The notes: generated by a model from the sequence alone, not told the origin. A DNA stretch of 64,000 nt from Thauera linaloolentis 47Lol = DSM 12138 (GCF_000310205.1 NZ_AMXE01000001.1:62001-126000), one strand, 5' to 3'; positions 9,627 to 21,929 are shown, counted from the first letter of the stretch. Made by a program: numbers and translations.

Positions 9627-10523
9627 ATGGAACAGTACGACCCCAACGATCTGTTGATCTTTGCCCGCGTGGCGGAAAGCGGAAGCTTCACCGCCGCGGC
9701 CGACCGGCTCGGCCTGCCGAAATCCACGGTTTCGCGGCGCATTTCGCAACTGGAAGACAAGCTGGGCGAGCGGCTGATGCTGCGCACCACGCGGCGCCTG
9801 ACGCTGACCGAATTCGGCGAGGCCCTGCTGGAACATGCGCGCCAGGTGGTCAACGAGATCGAAGCGGTGAAAGCGCTGGCCGAGAGCCGCCAGGCCCGCC
9901 CCAGCGGCCGTTTGCGGGTATCGATGCCGAGCGACTTCGCCGGCCTGCTGCTGACCGACATGCTCTCGGCCTTCTCGGCGATGCATCCGGCCGTATCACT
10001 GGAGCTGGATCTGTCGCCGCGCCGCGTAGATCTGCTGGGCGAGAACTTCGACATCGCCATCCGCATCGGCGAACTGCCCGACGACGCCCTGCTCGCTGCG
10101 CGCCGCCTCGCGGTCTTCCCCAGCGGGCTCTATGCTTCGCCGGACTACCTCGCCGAACATGGCGAGCCCGACCGTCCCGAGGTGCTGAACACGCACCGCG
10201 CGCTGCGTCTGCTGGCACGTACCGGCGAGGCGGTGGGCTGGACGCTGATGCGGGGAGATGCCCGCTGGCAGGGCACACCGCCGGGAAGCATCACGGCGAA
10301 CTCCCCCGAACTGCTGATCCAGTTCGCCCGCGGGGGCGCGGGCATCACCGCCGTGCCCGACTATTTCGCCGCGCCCTACGTGCGCCGCGGAGAATTGCGC
10401 CGTGTGCTGGCAGACTGGTGTTTGCCTTCGAACACGGCCTGGGCGGTATTCCCCGGGCGCAGGCTGATGCCGGCCAAGACACGGGCTTTTCTCGACATGC
10501 TGCAGGCGGCGCTGGGAACCTGA
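9627..10523 (+). CDS. LysR family transcriptional regulator
   Basis: This 298-residue protein has the LysR winged helix-turn-helix at the N-terminus ([40 protein letters not shown], residues 10-50) and then the two-lobe effector domain beginning about residue 90 ([16 protein letters not shown]). Loops such as [17 protein letters not shown] are typical of the CrgA/AaeR-like subgroup. It is transcribed divergently from azoR and most likely controls it together with itself; the pirin gene downstream of azoR could be a further target. Length is normal and no key region is missing. The inducer cannot be read from the sequence. Confidence 0.92.
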   Translation: MEQYDPNDLLIFARVAESGSFTAAADRLGLPKSTVSRRISQLEDKLGERLMLRTTRRLTLTEFGEALLEHARQVVNEIEAVKALAESRQARPSGRLRVSMPSDFAGLLLTDMLSAFSAMHPAVSLELDLSPRRVDLLGENFDIAIRIGELPDDALLAARRLAVFPSGLYASPDYLAEHGEPDRPEVLNTHRALRLLARTGEAVGWTLMRGDARWQGTPPGSITANSPELLIQFARGGAGITAVPDYFAAPYVRRGELRRVLADWCLPSNTAWAVFPGRRLMPAKTRAFLDMLQAALGT

Positions 10524-10589
10524 ACCCGCCCGGCACGCTCCGAGGAAACATCACCTACAATGGGCGCCCGCCCAGGAATGCGAAACACG

Positions 10590-11102
10590 ATGCCCCTGAT
10601 CCAGACCTTGCAGCGCCTGCCGGCGCGCTTGCTTTACCTCGCCCTGTTCGCCACCGCCATGGGCCTGCTCGGCTTTGGCCTTTATCTGCAGCATGCGAAA
10701 GGCCTCGAACCCTGCCCGATGTGCGTCATGCAGCGCTACGCCTTCCTTGCCGTGGCGCTGATCGCCCTCGTTGGCGGGCTGCACGGCCCGGCGCGCACGG
10801 GCAGCCGGATCTACGCCGCGCTGATCGGCCTGGGCGCCCTTGCCGGTGCCGGCATCGCCGCGCGCCAGACCTGGATGCAGATCGACCCGCCCGCAATTCC
10901 CGAATGCGGGCCAGGGCTGGAGTTCATGCTGGAGAGTTTTCCACTGGGCGAGGCACTGCCGATGATCTTCCGCGGGGCGGGCGACTGCGCCGCCGTGGAC
11001 TGGACTTTCCTCGGCCTGTCGATCGCCAACTGGTCTCTGATGAGCTTTGCCGCGACAGCCGTGTTCGCGCTGTGGATGCTCGTGCGCAGAGACGCACGCT
11101 AG
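10590..11102 (+). CDS. dsbB: Disulfide bond formation protein B
   Basis: This 170-residue inner-membrane protein has four hydrophobic helices. It re-oxidises periplasmic DsbA and passes the electrons to quinone. The first periplasmic loop has the CPMC active site (Cys 42 and 45), followed by the conserved QRY that contacts quinone. The second loop has the other redox pair, Cys 106 and Cys 133. ATG 10590 has AGGA twelve bases upstream; in-frame ATGs at 10578 and 10560 would add four or ten residues and are less likely. It lies 66 bases after the LysR gene but looks functionally unrelated to it. Confidence 0.93.
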   Translation: MPLIQTLQRLPARLLYLALFATAMGLLGFGLYLQHAKGLEPCPMCVMQRYAFLAVALIALVGGLHGPARTGSRIYAALIGLGALAGAGIAARQTWMQIDPPAIPECGPGLEFMLESFPLGEALPMIFRGAGDCAAVDWTFLGLSIANWSLMSFAATAVFALWMLVRRDAR

Positions 11103-11138
11103 ACGAGGCGGCGGCGAGCCCGGAGATGGCAGCCCGGC

Positions 11139-11459
11139 CTAATCGACCACCCGCAGGATACGGCCGCCGATTTCGTACAGCCCATCGCCGAGCGCGTTGC
11201 AGCGCGTGACCTCGAGCTTGCCGAGAAGCGGCGGCCTGCCAGGCGTAGGGGAGCCTTGTGGCCCGAGCACCGCGACGTCGATGACTTCGTTGCGTTCCGG
11301 CACGTAGGCGGCATGCAAGGTCATCCCTCCGACCCCGATCTCGACGCAGACCGCATCGATGCGCTCACCGCTGCGCAGCGCGATGAAGGCGGGGCAGCCC
11401 AGTGGCAGCCGCCGGTCGAGGCGCCGGTCCTGGTAAGGTGGTATGTCCTTCATGTTCAT
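11139..11459 (-). CDS. PilZ-domain protein with an altered c-di-GMP motif
   Basis: This 106-residue protein is a stand-alone PilZ beta barrel. The N-terminal RRLDRRLPLGCPAFI corresponds to the RxxxR arginine motif that contacts cyclic di-GMP. The second motif, normally (D/N)xSxxG, reads EIGVGGM, so the Asp/Asn and Ser positions are Glu and Gly. The protein could bind the dinucleotide weakly, or could be a degenerate adaptor like the founding PilZ of type IV pili. ATG 11459 or the second Met at 11453 could start it. Its 3' end faces dsbB; cbiX lies upstream on the same strand, behind a hairpin. Confidence 0.75.
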   Translation of the reverse strand: MNMKDIPPYQDRRLDRRLPLGCPAFIALRSGERIDAVCVEIGVGGMTLHAAYVPERNEVIDVAVLGPQGSPTPGRPPLLGKLEVTRCNALGDGLYEIGGRILRVVD

Positions 11460-11530
11460 GTCCGTGCGGCGGCGAATGAGGTTGCGCCGATTCTATCGCC
11501 CCTGCCCGTGCGGAGGCTTTTCGCGCGCGC

Positions 11531-11558
11531 GCCTGGCGTGCACAGGGTCACGCCAGGC
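11531..11558 (-). terminator. Hairpin downstream of cbiX, possible terminator without a strong T-run
   Basis: The arms GCCTGGCGTG (11531-11540) and CACGCCAGGC (11549-11558) are exact complements around an eight-base loop. It lies right after the cbiX stop on the minus strand, in a position to end that transcript. The following bases on that strand are not T-rich, so termination may be weak or Rho-assisted. Confidence 0.45.
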
Positions 11559-11566
11559 CGGAGCGT

Positions 11567-11956
11567 TCAGCCCACGCAGGCGCGTGCATAGCCGGCCATC
11601 GCCGCGATCACCGTGTCAGCCTCGCCCGCAGCGACTGCAAGACTGATCTCACAGGCCGGATGCGCTGCGCGCGCTTCATCGAGCAGCGCCGGCAAGTCGC
11701 GCTTGAGATGCCCGTTCTGGGCGAGAAAGATCGGGACGACCGCGATGCGCCGTACGCCCGTAGCCGCCAATGCGGCGATTGCCTCCGGCAGCCTTGGCTG
11801 CATGAATTCGAGAAAGGCCAGTTCCACCCGGGGAGCGCCGGGCTGGGCGAGCATGCACGCCCGGATTCGGCGCATCGGGCCGGCCCATTCGGGGTCCCGC
11901 GCGCCATGGCCGAACAGGACGACCGCAGCGGAGTCTTGGGATGCGGCATCACTCAT
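11567..11956 (-). CDS. cbiX: Short CbiX/SirB-type sirohydrochlorin chelatase
   Basis: This 129-residue class II chelatase inserts metal into sirohydrochlorin, cobalt for cobalamin or iron for siroheme. It has the N-terminal VVLFGHGARDPEWAGPM with the catalytic His, LAFLEFMQPRLPEAI, and the VVPIFLAQNGHLKRDLPALL segment holding the second metal-pocket His. Its length is that of a short CbiX that works as a homodimer. GGAG precedes the ATG at good spacing. It lies between tcdA and pilZ on the same strand with no other tetrapyrrole gene nearby, so siroheme and cobalamin roles cannot be told apart here. Confidence 0.85.
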   Translation of the reverse strand: MSDAASQDSAAVVLFGHGARDPEWAGPMRRIRACMLAQPGAPRVELAFLEFMQPRLPEAIAALAATGVRRIAVVPIFLAQNGHLKRDLPALLDEARAAHPACEISLAVAAGEADTVIAAMAGYARACVG

Positions 11957-12003
11957 GCTTCAGCTCCAGTCGGGGACACAGTGATTCGGAACGGGCGAGG
12001 CGT

Positions 12004-12858
12004 TCAGCCCTGCAGGCGCTCCCGCCCTGCGCGCAACAGATGCTCCAGGGCGCGCGAGGCGCAGAACAGGCCGATGCTGGCGGTCATCGCCATGCTCGAA
12101 CCATAGCCGGCGCAAGCCAGTCCCTGCAGCCCGTCCCGCCTGGCCGGCCCGCTTCCGCCCTCGTCTTCGCGGACATCACAGGCCGATGCCGGCGGATAGG
12201 ACAAGGGCTCGATCGAGAATACCGCCTCGATGCCGAATTTCTTTTTCGGATCACGCGTAAAGCCATGCTCCTTGCGCAAGCGGGCGCGAACCTTGGACAG
12301 CAGCGGATCCTGCAGGGTACGGGCCAGATCGTCGATGCGGATGCGGGCGGGATCGAGCTTTCCGCCCGCCCCTCCCGCCATCACCAGCGGCATGCGCCGC
12401 GCCCGGCAGCACGCAGCGATCGCCACCTTGGCACGCACGTTGTCGATCGCGTCGACGACGACATCGAAGCCTTCCAGCAAGGTTTCGGCGTTCTCCGGAA
12501 CCAGGAAGTCCTCGATCGTATCGACCTGGCAGTGCGGGCTGAAGGCAGCGACACGTTCGGCCATGGCCAGCACTTTCGCCTGGCCGAGGGTCGCATCGAG
12601 CGCATGGGCCTGGCGGTTGATGTTGGATTCCGCGACATGGTCGAGGTCGATCAGCGTCAGCCGGCCCACGCCGCTGCGCGCCAGCGCTTCGACGATCCAC
12701 GAACCGACGCCGCCGATGCCGATCACGCAGGCATGGGAAACCGCCAGCGCGCGTGCCGCGCCGGCGCCGTAAAGACGATCGATGCCGCCGAAGCGGCGCG
12801 CGCTATCGACCTCCACGTGTGCTGCGCCGGCGGGTGCGCCGATACAGGAAACGGCCAT
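12004..12858 (-). CDS. tcdA: tRNA threonylcarbamoyladenosine dehydratase
   Basis: This 284-residue E1-like ThiF-fold enzyme (TcdA/CsdL) uses ATP to cyclise t6A at position 37 of tRNAs into ct6A. It has RRFGGIDRLYG near the start, the nucleotide-binding loop VIGIGGVGSWIVEALARSG, the LIDLDHVAESNINRQ motif, and VVDAIDNVRAKV in the adenylation core. The late segment GSSMAMTASIGLFCASRALEHLL is the membrane-associating C-terminal helix of the family. ATG 12858 has GGAG eight bases upstream; a GTG nine bases earlier is a weaker option. It lies close to the MBL-fold gene on the same strand. Confidence 0.9.
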   Translation of the reverse strand: MAVSCIGAPAGAAHVEVDSARRFGGIDRLYGAGAARALAVSHACVIGIGGVGSWIVEALARSGVGRLTLIDLDHVAESNINRQAHALDATLGQAKVLAMAERVAAFSPHCQVDTIEDFLVPENAETLLEGFDVVVDAIDNVRAKVAIAACCRARRMPLVMAGGAGGKLDPARIRIDDLARTLQDPLLSKVRARLRKEHGFTRDPKKKFGIEAVFSIEPLSYPPASACDVREDEGGSGPARRDGLQGLACAGYGSSMAMTASIGLFCASRALEHLLRAGRERLQG

Positions 12859-12882
12859 CGGATCCACTCCGCCCTCGTCCCG

Positions 12883-13848
12883 TCAGGCAGGCTGTGGCTC
12901 GACCGCGCGCTGGCTGTCGAGCCAGACTCCCAGGCCCTGCGCGTTGAGTTCGAGGTCCATGCGCAGCAGTTCCAGCGTCTGCTCCTCGTCCAGCGCCCAG
13001 CCCTGGCGTCCCGCCTCTTCGCGGATCACCTGCTCGAGGCCGGCGAGGATCTCGACATGGCGCGCGACACCGTCGCCGCGAGCAGCCCGGGCCACGGCGA
13101 CCATTGCGTCGATCAGGCGATGCAGGTCGGCGCCCAGCCGCGATACGTCGGTGACGCGGCTGTAATGGGTCAGATACATCGCCTGCGGCTGCATGGCGAG
13201 CATCCGATCGATCGATTCGTGCATCGCTTCGGGCTCGAACTGCGTCGGCGTCGTCGTCGGCAGCACGAAGACGCGGCCATCGACATCGAGTTCGCGGTAC
13301 GACAGGCCGAAAGTGTCGCCGGTGAAAAAGACGCGGGCGCGGTCGTCCCAGATACAGATGTGGTGACGCGCATGCCCGGGCGTATCGAACAGGCGGAACA
13401 GGCGCTTGCCAAGGCGCACCTCGAGCCCTTCGGTGGCGGGCACGATGCGTTCGGGCGGAACCGGCACGAGCCGCCCGTAAAGTTCATAGGCGCGCTCGGC
13501 GCCATAGACGGCCGAGGTTCCCTCCCACAGCCTGCCTGGATCGATCATGTGCCGCAGGCCGCGCGGATGCACCAGCAGCTTCGCCTGCGGCAGCGCGCAC
13601 ATCAGGCTGCCCGCTCCACCGGCGTGATCGAGGTGAATGTGGGTCAGCATGACCCACTCCACGTTTTCGGGCGCGATACCCAGTACTGCCAGGGCGCTCA
13701 ACACCCGGGGCACGGAGTTGTTGCTGCCGGTATCGATGATCGCGGCGCGCCCTTCATCGACGACGATATGGATCGCCGCCAGCAGCGGCCGGCCATAGCC
13801 GGACTCCAGGGCGTGAATGCCGTCCGGGTAGCTGATGAGCTCGTTCAT
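12883..13848 (-). CDS. MBL-fold metallo-hydrolase
   Basis: This 321-residue metallo-beta-lactamase-fold protein has the metal motif THIHLDHAGG (HxHxDH) at about residue 89, then a later His in FDTPGHARHHICIW and an Asp in FFTGDTFGLSYREL. The C-terminal 110 residues are mostly helical and extend beyond the core. The overall type is the glyoxalase-II-like/teichoic-type branch found widely in betaproteobacteria, with substrate unknown. GGAGGGG precedes the ATG. It sits upstream of tcdA with a 24-base gap, so the two are probably cotranscribed; ssb lies upstream after 118 bases. Confidence 0.85.
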   Translation of the reverse strand: MNELISYPDGIHALESGYGRPLLAAIHIVVDEGRAAIIDTGSNNSVPRVLSALAVLGIAPENVEWVMLTHIHLDHAGGAGSLMCALPQAKLLVHPRGLRHMIDPGRLWEGTSAVYGAERAYELYGRLVPVPPERIVPATEGLEVRLGKRLFRLFDTPGHARHHICIWDDRARVFFTGDTFGLSYRELDVDGRVFVLPTTTPTQFEPEAMHESIDRMLAMQPQAMYLTHYSRVTDVSRLGADLHRLIDAMVAVARAARGDGVARHVEILAGLEQVIREEAGRQGWALDEEQTLELLRMDLELNAQGLGVWLDSQRAVEPQPA

Positions 13849-13966
13849 GGAAATCCCCTCCTCTCGTTGCTGCTCCGGGTTCGAACGCCCGAATGCAATA
13901 TTAGCGGTGATCCACGCCCGCAGCCGGGGCGCAGGTCACGCTGTACGAAGCCGTTACATCTATCTT

Positions 13967-14464
13967 TCAGAACGGGATGTCGTCGTCGAAATCGCCGAAG
14001 CCGGACGAGGACGATGCGGGCGGCTGCGACTGGGGGCGCGGCGCGGCGGCGGCCGGTGCCTGACGCGGCGCGGAAGCCGGAGCGTCGAAACCGCTGTCGG
14101 ACGGGCGCATCGGCGTGTCGCCACCGCCCTCGCGGCGGCCGAGCATTTTCATCTCGTCGCCGCGGATCTCGGTGGTATAGCGGTCCTGGCCATTCTGGTC
14201 CTGCCACTTGCGCGTCTGCAGACGGCCTTCGACGTAGATCTGGCTACCCTTGCGCAGGTACTGGGCGGCAACCTCGGCGACGCGGCCGAAGAACACGACC
14301 CGGTGCCATTCCGTGGCTTCCCGGCGCTCGCCGCTAGTCTTGTCCTTCCAGGTCTCGGTCGTCGCCAGCGTCAGGTTGCAGATCGCGTCGCCGCTCGGCG
14401 CATATCGCGTCTCGGGATCCCTGCCGAGGTTGCCGATGAGGATCACTTTGTTCAGGGATGCCAT
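13967..14464 (-). CDS. ssb: Single-stranded DNA-binding protein
   Basis: This 165-residue SSB has the OB fold at the N-terminus ([21 protein letters not shown], then [35 protein letters not shown]). A Gly/Pro/Gln-rich flexible linker runs from about residue 110, and the tip is the conserved acidic DFDDDIPF, which recruits repair and replication proteins. AAGGAG is well placed before the ATG. It lies downstream of an MFS gene and near uvrA, the usual order in this group of bacteria. No LexA box was identified in the 71-base gap upstream. Confidence 0.97.
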   Translation of the reverse strand: MASLNKVILIGNLGRDPETRYAPSGDAICNLTLATTETWKDKTSGERREATEWHRVVFFGRVAEVAAQYLRKGSQIYVEGRLQTRKWQDQNGQDRYTTEIRGDEMKMLGRREGGGDTPMRPSDSGFDAPASAPRQAPAAAAPRPQSQPPASSSSGFGDFDDDIPF

Positions 14465-14535
14465 CCCGTTCTCCTTTTAGATCGAATGAAGTCGCCGGAT
14501 GGGGTCGCCATCGGGGGTGGATGCCGCGCAGTGGT

Positions 14536-15741
14536 TCATGCCTTCTCAGGCGCCGGCACCGCACGTACCGGAGGAGGGTTCACGCCGGACGACACGAGCA
14601 GCCAGGCAAGCGCCAGTGCGCCGCATACCAGGCTGACCGCGCCGGGCCCGAAACGCTGTCCGAGCCAGCCGCCGAGCAGGCCGCCGAGAAACAGCCCGAG
14701 CGACTGCAAGGTGTTGTAGACGCCGAGCGCCGTGCCCTTGGCGTATGCCGGAGCGATGCGCGAGATCCACGACGGCTGGGTGGCTTCGAGCACGTTGAAG
14801 GCCACGAAGAACATGGTCAGCAGCAAGGCCAGCGGAATCAGGCCTTCGCCGAACAGCCACAGGCCGAACTGCACCACGGCCAGCAGGCATACCGCGGCGT
14901 TGAACACCGGCTTCATCAGGTTTCGGCGCTCGGCGACGATCACGGCGGGCACCATGACGACGAAGGACAACAACACCGCGGGCAGGTAGACCTTCCAGTG
15001 CTCCGGCATCGGCAGGCCGCCGGCGACCAGTCCCGCCGGGACCATGACCCACATCGTGGTCTGGATGAGATGCAGCGCGAACACGCCGAAGTTCAGCCTC
15101 ATGAGCTGGCCATCGCGCAGCACGTCGATGAAACGGCCGCCATTGGCGCGCGGCACCGGCGGCGCCTCCGGCACCACCCACAGCACGACGCCGATGGCCG
15201 CACAGGCCAGCGCCGCGGTCAGCCAGAAGATGCCCGCCATGCCGATGGCCGCATAGAGTAAGGGCGCCGCCACCATCGACAGCGCGAATACCAGCCCGAT
15301 CGACGAGCCAATCATGGCCATGACCTTGGTGCGATGCTGGTCCCGGGTCAGATCGGCGGCCAGGGCGGTAACCGCGGCGGAGATCGCCCCCGCGCCCTGC
15401 AGTACGCGGCCGGCGATGACCCAGTGGATGCCGTCCGCGAGCGCGGCGACCACACTGCCGACGACGAACAGCACCAAGCCGAAGACGATCACAGGCTTGC
15501 GCCCGAAACGGTCGGATGCGGCACCGTAGGCAATCTGCAGGCAGGCCTGGGTCAGCCCGTAGGCGCCGATCGCCAGCCCGACCAGGGTCAGGTTGTCGCC
15601 GCCGGGGATGCCCTCCGCGTGGACCGCGAACACAGGCAGGATCAGGAACAGACCAAGCATGCGCAAAGCAAAGATTGCCGCCAGGCTCATGCCTGCGCGG
15701 CGTTCGGCGGGGGTCATCGGATCGCGCGACGTGACGGACAT
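14536..15741 (-). CDS. MFS transporter, drug-efflux type
   Basis: This 401-residue protein of the major facilitator superfamily has about twelve hydrophobic segments. The loop 2-3 motif (YGAASDRFGRKPVI) is the MFS motif A, and the late segment VYNTLQSLGLFLGGLLGGWLGQRFG is typical of the YajR-like efflux group. The substrate is not known. Unlike E. coli YajR it lacks an extra C-terminal domain. It sits between ssb and the divergently transcribed uvrA, a conserved betaproteobacterial arrangement, but there is no evidence of shared function. An internal Met at 15717 is an alternative start. Confidence 0.85.
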   Translation of the reverse strand: MSVTSRDPMTPAERRAGMSLAAIFALRMLGLFLILPVFAVHAEGIPGGDNLTLVGLAIGAYGLTQACLQIAYGAASDRFGRKPVIVFGLVLFVVGSVVAALADGIHWVIAGRVLQGAGAISAAVTALAADLTRDQHRTKVMAMIGSSIGLVFALSMVAAPLLYAAIGMAGIFWLTAALACAAIGVVLWVVPEAPPVPRANGGRFIDVLRDGQLMRLNFGVFALHLIQTTMWVMVPAGLVAGGLPMPEHWKVYLPAVLLSFVVMVPAVIVAERRNLMKPVFNAAVCLLAVVQFGLWLFGEGLIPLALLLTMFFVAFNVLEATQPSWISRIAPAYAKGTALGVYNTLQSLGLFLGGLLGGWLGQRFGPGAVSLVCGALALAWLLVSSGVNPPPVRAVPAPEKA

Positions 15742-15816
15742 GCGTAAGGGCCGCTTGAGGCCGGCTGCGGTAAAGCGGTGAATTCTAACATTGCCACCCC
15801 TGCCCTGACGTTTACG

Positions 15817-15846
15817 TTGGCCCGTGCCGGCGTTCTCTCTTATAGT
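15817..15846 (+). promoter_or_regulatory. Candidate sigma-70 promoter of uvrA
   Basis: A -35-like TTGGCC (15817-15822) is separated by 18 bases from TATAGT (15841-15846), 29 bases before the uvrA ATG. On the other strand TAGAAT (15782-15787) could serve the divergent MFS gene. No SOS box was seen in the shared 134-base region. Confidence 0.5.
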
Positions 15847-15875
15847 TTCAGGTTCCCTACCGCCAGCCAGCCGCC

Positions 15876-18707
<2,832 letters not shown>

Positions 18708-18750
18708 GGCGAGCGCACCACCGGAACAGCCTGGCTGGCTGCCCTGCCTG

Positions 18751-19770
18751 TCAGTTCCGGTAGCCCCGCGGGTTGGCGCTCTGCCAACGCCAGGCATCCT
18801 CGCACATCGTCGCGAGACCGCGTTCTGCCCGCCAGCCCAGCAGTTCCGCCGCCCGCGCGGGATCTGCCCAGCACGCCGCGACATCCCCCGACCGGCGCTC
18901 CACGATATCGAACGGCACCGGCCGCCCCGAGGCCTGCTCGAAGGCGCGCACCATTTCGAGGACGCTGTAGCCCCGCCCTGTTCCGAGATTGAGCGTGGTC
19001 ACCCCGGACAACGCCCCCATCCGCTCCAGCGCCTTCAGATGCCCCAGGGCGAGGTCGACGACGTGAATATAGTCTCGCACGCCGGTGCCATCGGGCGTCG
19101 GATAGTCGCCGCCAAAGACTTTCAGACGCGAAAGCCGGCCTACCGCAACCTGGCTGACGTAAGGCATGAGGTTGTTGGGAAGCCCGTCCGGATCTTCTCC
19201 AATCCGCCCGCTCGAATGGGCGCCAACGGGATTGAAATAACGCAGCAGCACCACGTTCCAACGCTCATCCGACGCTGCCAGGTCGCGCAGTATCTGCTCC
19301 CCCATCAGCTTGGTCCAGCCATAGGGATTCGTCGCTGTGGTCGGAAAGCTCTCGTCGATCGGAACCCGCGCGGGATCGCCGTAGACGGTCGCCGAGGAAC
19401 TGAACACGATCCGCCGGCAAGCCGCAGCATCCATCGCCTGGAGCAGGCGCATCAAGCCCTGGAGATTATTGTCATAGTAGGCAAGCGGTTGCGCGACGGA
19501 CTCTCCGACCGCCTTTTTCGCCGCAAAGTGGATGACGGACTCCACCGGATAGGTGCCGAACACCGTCTCCAGCAGCGACGCATCCCGCACATCTCCCTGC
19601 ACGAAGGCCCGCAACGGACGCCCAGCCAGCTCCTCGATCCGCCGCACCGCTTCCGGCGACGCATTCGACAAGTCGTCCAGGATGACGACATCGTGCCCCG
19701 CACCCAGCAGTTCGACGCAGGTATGCGAACCGATGTAGCCCGCTCCGCCCGTCACCAAGGTCACTCCCAT
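18751..19770 (-). CDS. galE: UDP-glucose 4-epimerase
   Basis: This 339-residue extended short-chain dehydrogenase interconverts UDP-glucose and UDP-galactose with bound NAD. It has the Rossmann motif TGGAGYIGSHTCVELL at residues 7-22, the catalytic Ser/Thr stretch VFSSSATVYG, the YxxxK motif in NPYGWTKLMGEQIL, and the family C-terminal NPRGY. It is a single gene with no galactose genes nearby, so it more likely supplies surface polysaccharide than galactose catabolism. It lies downstream of the ribosomal alpha operon on the same strand but behind a strong terminator. Confidence 0.96.
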   Translation of the reverse strand: MGVTLVTGGAGYIGSHTCVELLGAGHDVVILDDLSNASPEAVRRIEELAGRPLRAFVQGDVRDASLLETVFGTYPVESVIHFAAKKAVGESVAQPLAYYDNNLQGLMRLLQAMDAAACRRIVFSSSATVYGDPARVPIDESFPTTATNPYGWTKLMGEQILRDLAASDERWNVVLLRYFNPVGAHSSGRIGEDPDGLPNNLMPYVSQVAVGRLSRLKVFGGDYPTPDGTGVRDYIHVVDLALGHLKALERMGALSGVTTLNLGTGRGYSVLEMVRAFEQASGRPVPFDIVERRSGDVAACWADPARAAELLGWRAERGLATMCEDAWRWQSANPRGYRN

Positions 19771-19803
19771 GAGTCCGCTCTCCTCGTGTCATCAACATGG
19801 ACG

Positions 19804-19834
19804 AAAAAAAACCGGGCATTTGCCCGGCTTTTTT
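19804..19834 (-). terminator. Intrinsic terminator of the ribosomal alpha operon
   Basis: Read on the minus strand it has the stem CCGGGCA/TGCCCGG (19812-19818 and 19821-19827) followed by a run of eight T. It lies 17 bases after the rplQ stop. The A-run on the opposite side also gives a T-run for the plus strand, so it may work in both directions, although no plus-strand gene reaches it. Confidence 0.9.
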
Positions 19835-19850
19835 CACTAGGCGGCCACGA

Positions 19851-20240
19851 TCAAGCCGCTTCGCCTTCCACCGCATCACCTTCCGGACGGTCGAGCAATT
19901 CGACGAACGCCATCGGCGCGTTGTCGCCATCGCGGAAGCCGCATTTCAGGATACGCAGATAGCCGCCGTTGCGGGTAGCATAGCGCGGCCCCAGCTCGTC
20001 GAACAGCTTGACGACAATGTCGCGGTCGCGCAAGCGATTGAAAGCCAGACGGCGGTTAGACAGGCTGGGCTTCTTGCCCAGGGTGATCATCGGCTCAACG
20101 ACGCGGCGCAGTTCCTTTGCCTTCGGCAGAGTCGTCTTGATCACTTCGTGGCGCAGCAGCGAATTGGCCATGTTGCGGAACATCGCCTGGCGGTGGCTGC
20201 TGGTACGATTCAACTTGCGAAGACCATTGCGGTGACGCAT
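19851..20240 (-). CDS. rplQ: 50S ribosomal protein L17
   Basis: This 129-residue L17 begins [17 protein letters not shown], the standard start, and carries [29 protein letters not shown] in the middle. It binds 23S rRNA near the exit tunnel. It is the last gene of the alpha operon, after rpoA, with a 25-base gap and the terminator beyond it. The acidic C-terminal tail ([13 protein letters not shown]) is somewhat longer than in E. coli. Confidence 0.98.
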   Translation of the reverse strand: MRHRNGLRKLNRTSSHRQAMFRNMANSLLRHEVIKTTLPKAKELRRVVEPMITLGKKPSLSNRRLAFNRLRDRDIVVKLFDELGPRYATRNGGYLRILKCGFRDGDNAPMAFVELLDRPEGDAVEGEAA

Positions 20241-20265
20241 TTCAATTCCTCACTTACCCGGCGTC

Positions 20266-21246
20266 TCAACCGAGCTTTTCAAGCCCGGCCGGTGGCCAGT
20301 TTTCCAGTTTCATGCCAAGGGTCAGGCCGCGGGAGGCCAACACTTCCTTGATTTCGTTCAGCGACTTGCGGCCCAGGTTCGGGGTCTTCAGCAGCTCGGT
20401 TTCGGTCCGCTGGATCAGGTCGCCGATGTAGTAGATGTTCTCGGCCTTCAGGCAGTTGGCCGAGCGCACGGTCAGCTCGAGGTCATCGACCGGGCGCAGC
20501 AGCACCGGATCGATCGTCATCTGCTTCTCGATCGGGGCCGAAACCGGCGTACCTTCGAGTTCCGCGAACACCGACAGCTGATCCATCAGCACACGTGCTG
20601 CGTAGCGAATCGCCTGTTCAGGATCGACCGCGCCGTTGGTCTCGATATCGACCACCAGACGGTCCAGGTCGGTACGCTGTTCGACACGAGCGCTCTCGAC
20701 CAGGTAGCTGACGCGGCGCACCGGCCCGAACGACGCATCCAAAACGATGCGGCCGATCGTCTTGCTCTCGGCGTTTACCGGACGGACGTTGCCGGGCACA
20801 TAGCCACGGCCTTCCTCGACCTTGATCTGCATGTCGATCTTGCCGCCGGGCGCAATGTGCGCGATGACGTGATCGGGATTGATGATCTCGACGTCGTGGC
20901 CGACTTCGATATCCGCAGCCCTGACGACACCCTCACCCGATTTCGCCAGACGGAGCGTGACCTCGCTGCGATTATGCAGCTTGAACACGACGCCTTTGAG
21001 GTTGAGCAGAAGATCGACGATATCCTCGCGCACACCATCAAGCGTGGAGTATTCGTGCAGAACTCCTTCGATCGCCACTTCGGTCGCGGCGTGACCAGGC
21101 AGTGACGACAGGAGGATGCGCCGCAGCGCATTCCCCAGCGTATGGCCAAAGCCGCGCTCGAACGGCTCCATCGTCACTCTCGCCTGAACCGGCGAGCTGC
21201 TCTGGACGTCGATGATGCGCGGTTTCAGCAGTGCATTGCTTTGCAT
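20266..21246 (-). CDS. rpoA: DNA-directed RNA polymerase subunit alpha
   Basis: This 326-residue alpha subunit has the N-terminal assembly domain (residues 1-235, with [19 protein letters not shown]) and the C-terminal DNA- and activator-binding domain (about 250-315, with [22 protein letters not shown] and [12 protein letters not shown]). ATG 21246 (MQSNALLKP) was chosen over the ATG two codons earlier because GAGGG lies at proper spacing to it. It follows rpsD in the alpha operon, as in E. coli. Confidence 0.98.
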   Translation of the reverse strand: MQSNALLKPRIIDVQSSSPVQARVTMEPFERGFGHTLGNALRRILLSSLPGHAATEVAIEGVLHEYSTLDGVREDIVDLLLNLKGVVFKLHNRSEVTLRLAKSGEGVVRAADIEVGHDVEIINPDHVIAHIAPGGKIDMQIKVEEGRGYVPGNVRPVNAESKTIGRIVLDASFGPVRRVSYLVESARVEQRTDLDRLVVDIETNGAVDPEQAIRYAARVLMDQLSVFAELEGTPVSAPIEKQMTIDPVLLRPVDDLELTVRSANCLKAENIYYIGDLIQRTETELLKTPNLGRKSLNEIKEVLASRGLTLGMKLENWPPAGLEKLG

Positions 21247-21285
21247 CAGCATTCCCTCGGAACTAGAAGAGGACCTACCCCCCGA

Positions 21286-21915
21286 TTAGCGGGAGTACAG
21301 TTCCACCACCAGGCCTTCATTGATCGTGGGGGGCAGTTCGGCACGTACCGGATAAGCCTTGAACACACCCTTGCCGGCTTTTGCGTCCACTTCCAGCCAC
21401 TCGGGGAAACCGCGCGACGAAGCGGCATCCAGCGCGGCCTTGACGCGAAGGTGGGCACGGGCACGCTCGGAAAGCTCCACCACGTCGCCCGGGCGCACGA
21501 CATACGACGGGATATTCACACGCTTGCCGTTGACCAGCACGCCATTGTGGCGCACGACCTGGCGCGCTTCGGCGCGCGAACCACCAAAGCCCATGCGATA
21601 CGCGACGGAGTCCAGACGACCCTCGAGCAGTTGCAGGAGGTTTTCGCCAGTCTGACCGCGGCGGCGATCCGCTTCGGCGTAGACCTTGCGGAACTGACGT
21701 TCCAGTACGCCGTAGAGGCGACGGATCTTCTGCTTTTCACGCAGCTGCACGCCATAACCCGACAGACGCTGACCAGAGCGCTGGCCGTGCTGGCCAGGCG
21801 CATAAGCGCGGCGCTCGATGGCGCACTTGTCGGTAAAACACTTTTCAGCCTTCAGAAACAGCTTTTCGCCTTCGCGACGGCACTGACGGCACTTGGGATC
21901 GAGATTACGAGCCAC
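21286..21915 (-). CDS. rpsD: 30S ribosomal protein S4
   Basis: This 209-residue primary 16S rRNA-binding protein has a C-terminal S4 domain (about residues 98-160). The N-terminus keeps four cysteines (9, 12, 26, 31), which marks the zinc-binding form; E. coli S4 has lost this set. In enterobacteria S4 represses its own operon through the rpsM leader, and the gene order here allows the same but no leader pseudoknot was examined. It lies between rpsK and rpoA. Confidence 0.98.
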   Translation of the reverse strand: MARNLDPKCRQCRREGEKLFLKAEKCFTDKCAIERRAYAPGQHGQRSGQRLSGYGVQLREKQKIRRLYGVLERQFRKVYAEADRRRGQTGENLLQLLEGRLDSVAYRMGFGGSRAEARQVVRHNGVLVNGKRVNIPSYVVRPGDVVELSERARAHLRVKAALDAASSRGFPEWLEVDAKAGKGVFKAYPVRAELPPTINEGLVVELYSR

Positions 21916-21929
21916 TTATCAACTCCTTG

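Noticed and set aside
11941-14337. A 798-codon open frame on the plus strand
   Set aside because: It lies opposite tcdA, the MBL-fold gene and part of ssb, which have clear motifs and ribosome sites; it has none.
15742-15875. LexA (SOS) box for uvrA
   Set aside because: No CTGT-N8-ACAG-like dyad was found in the gap between the MFS gene and uvrA.
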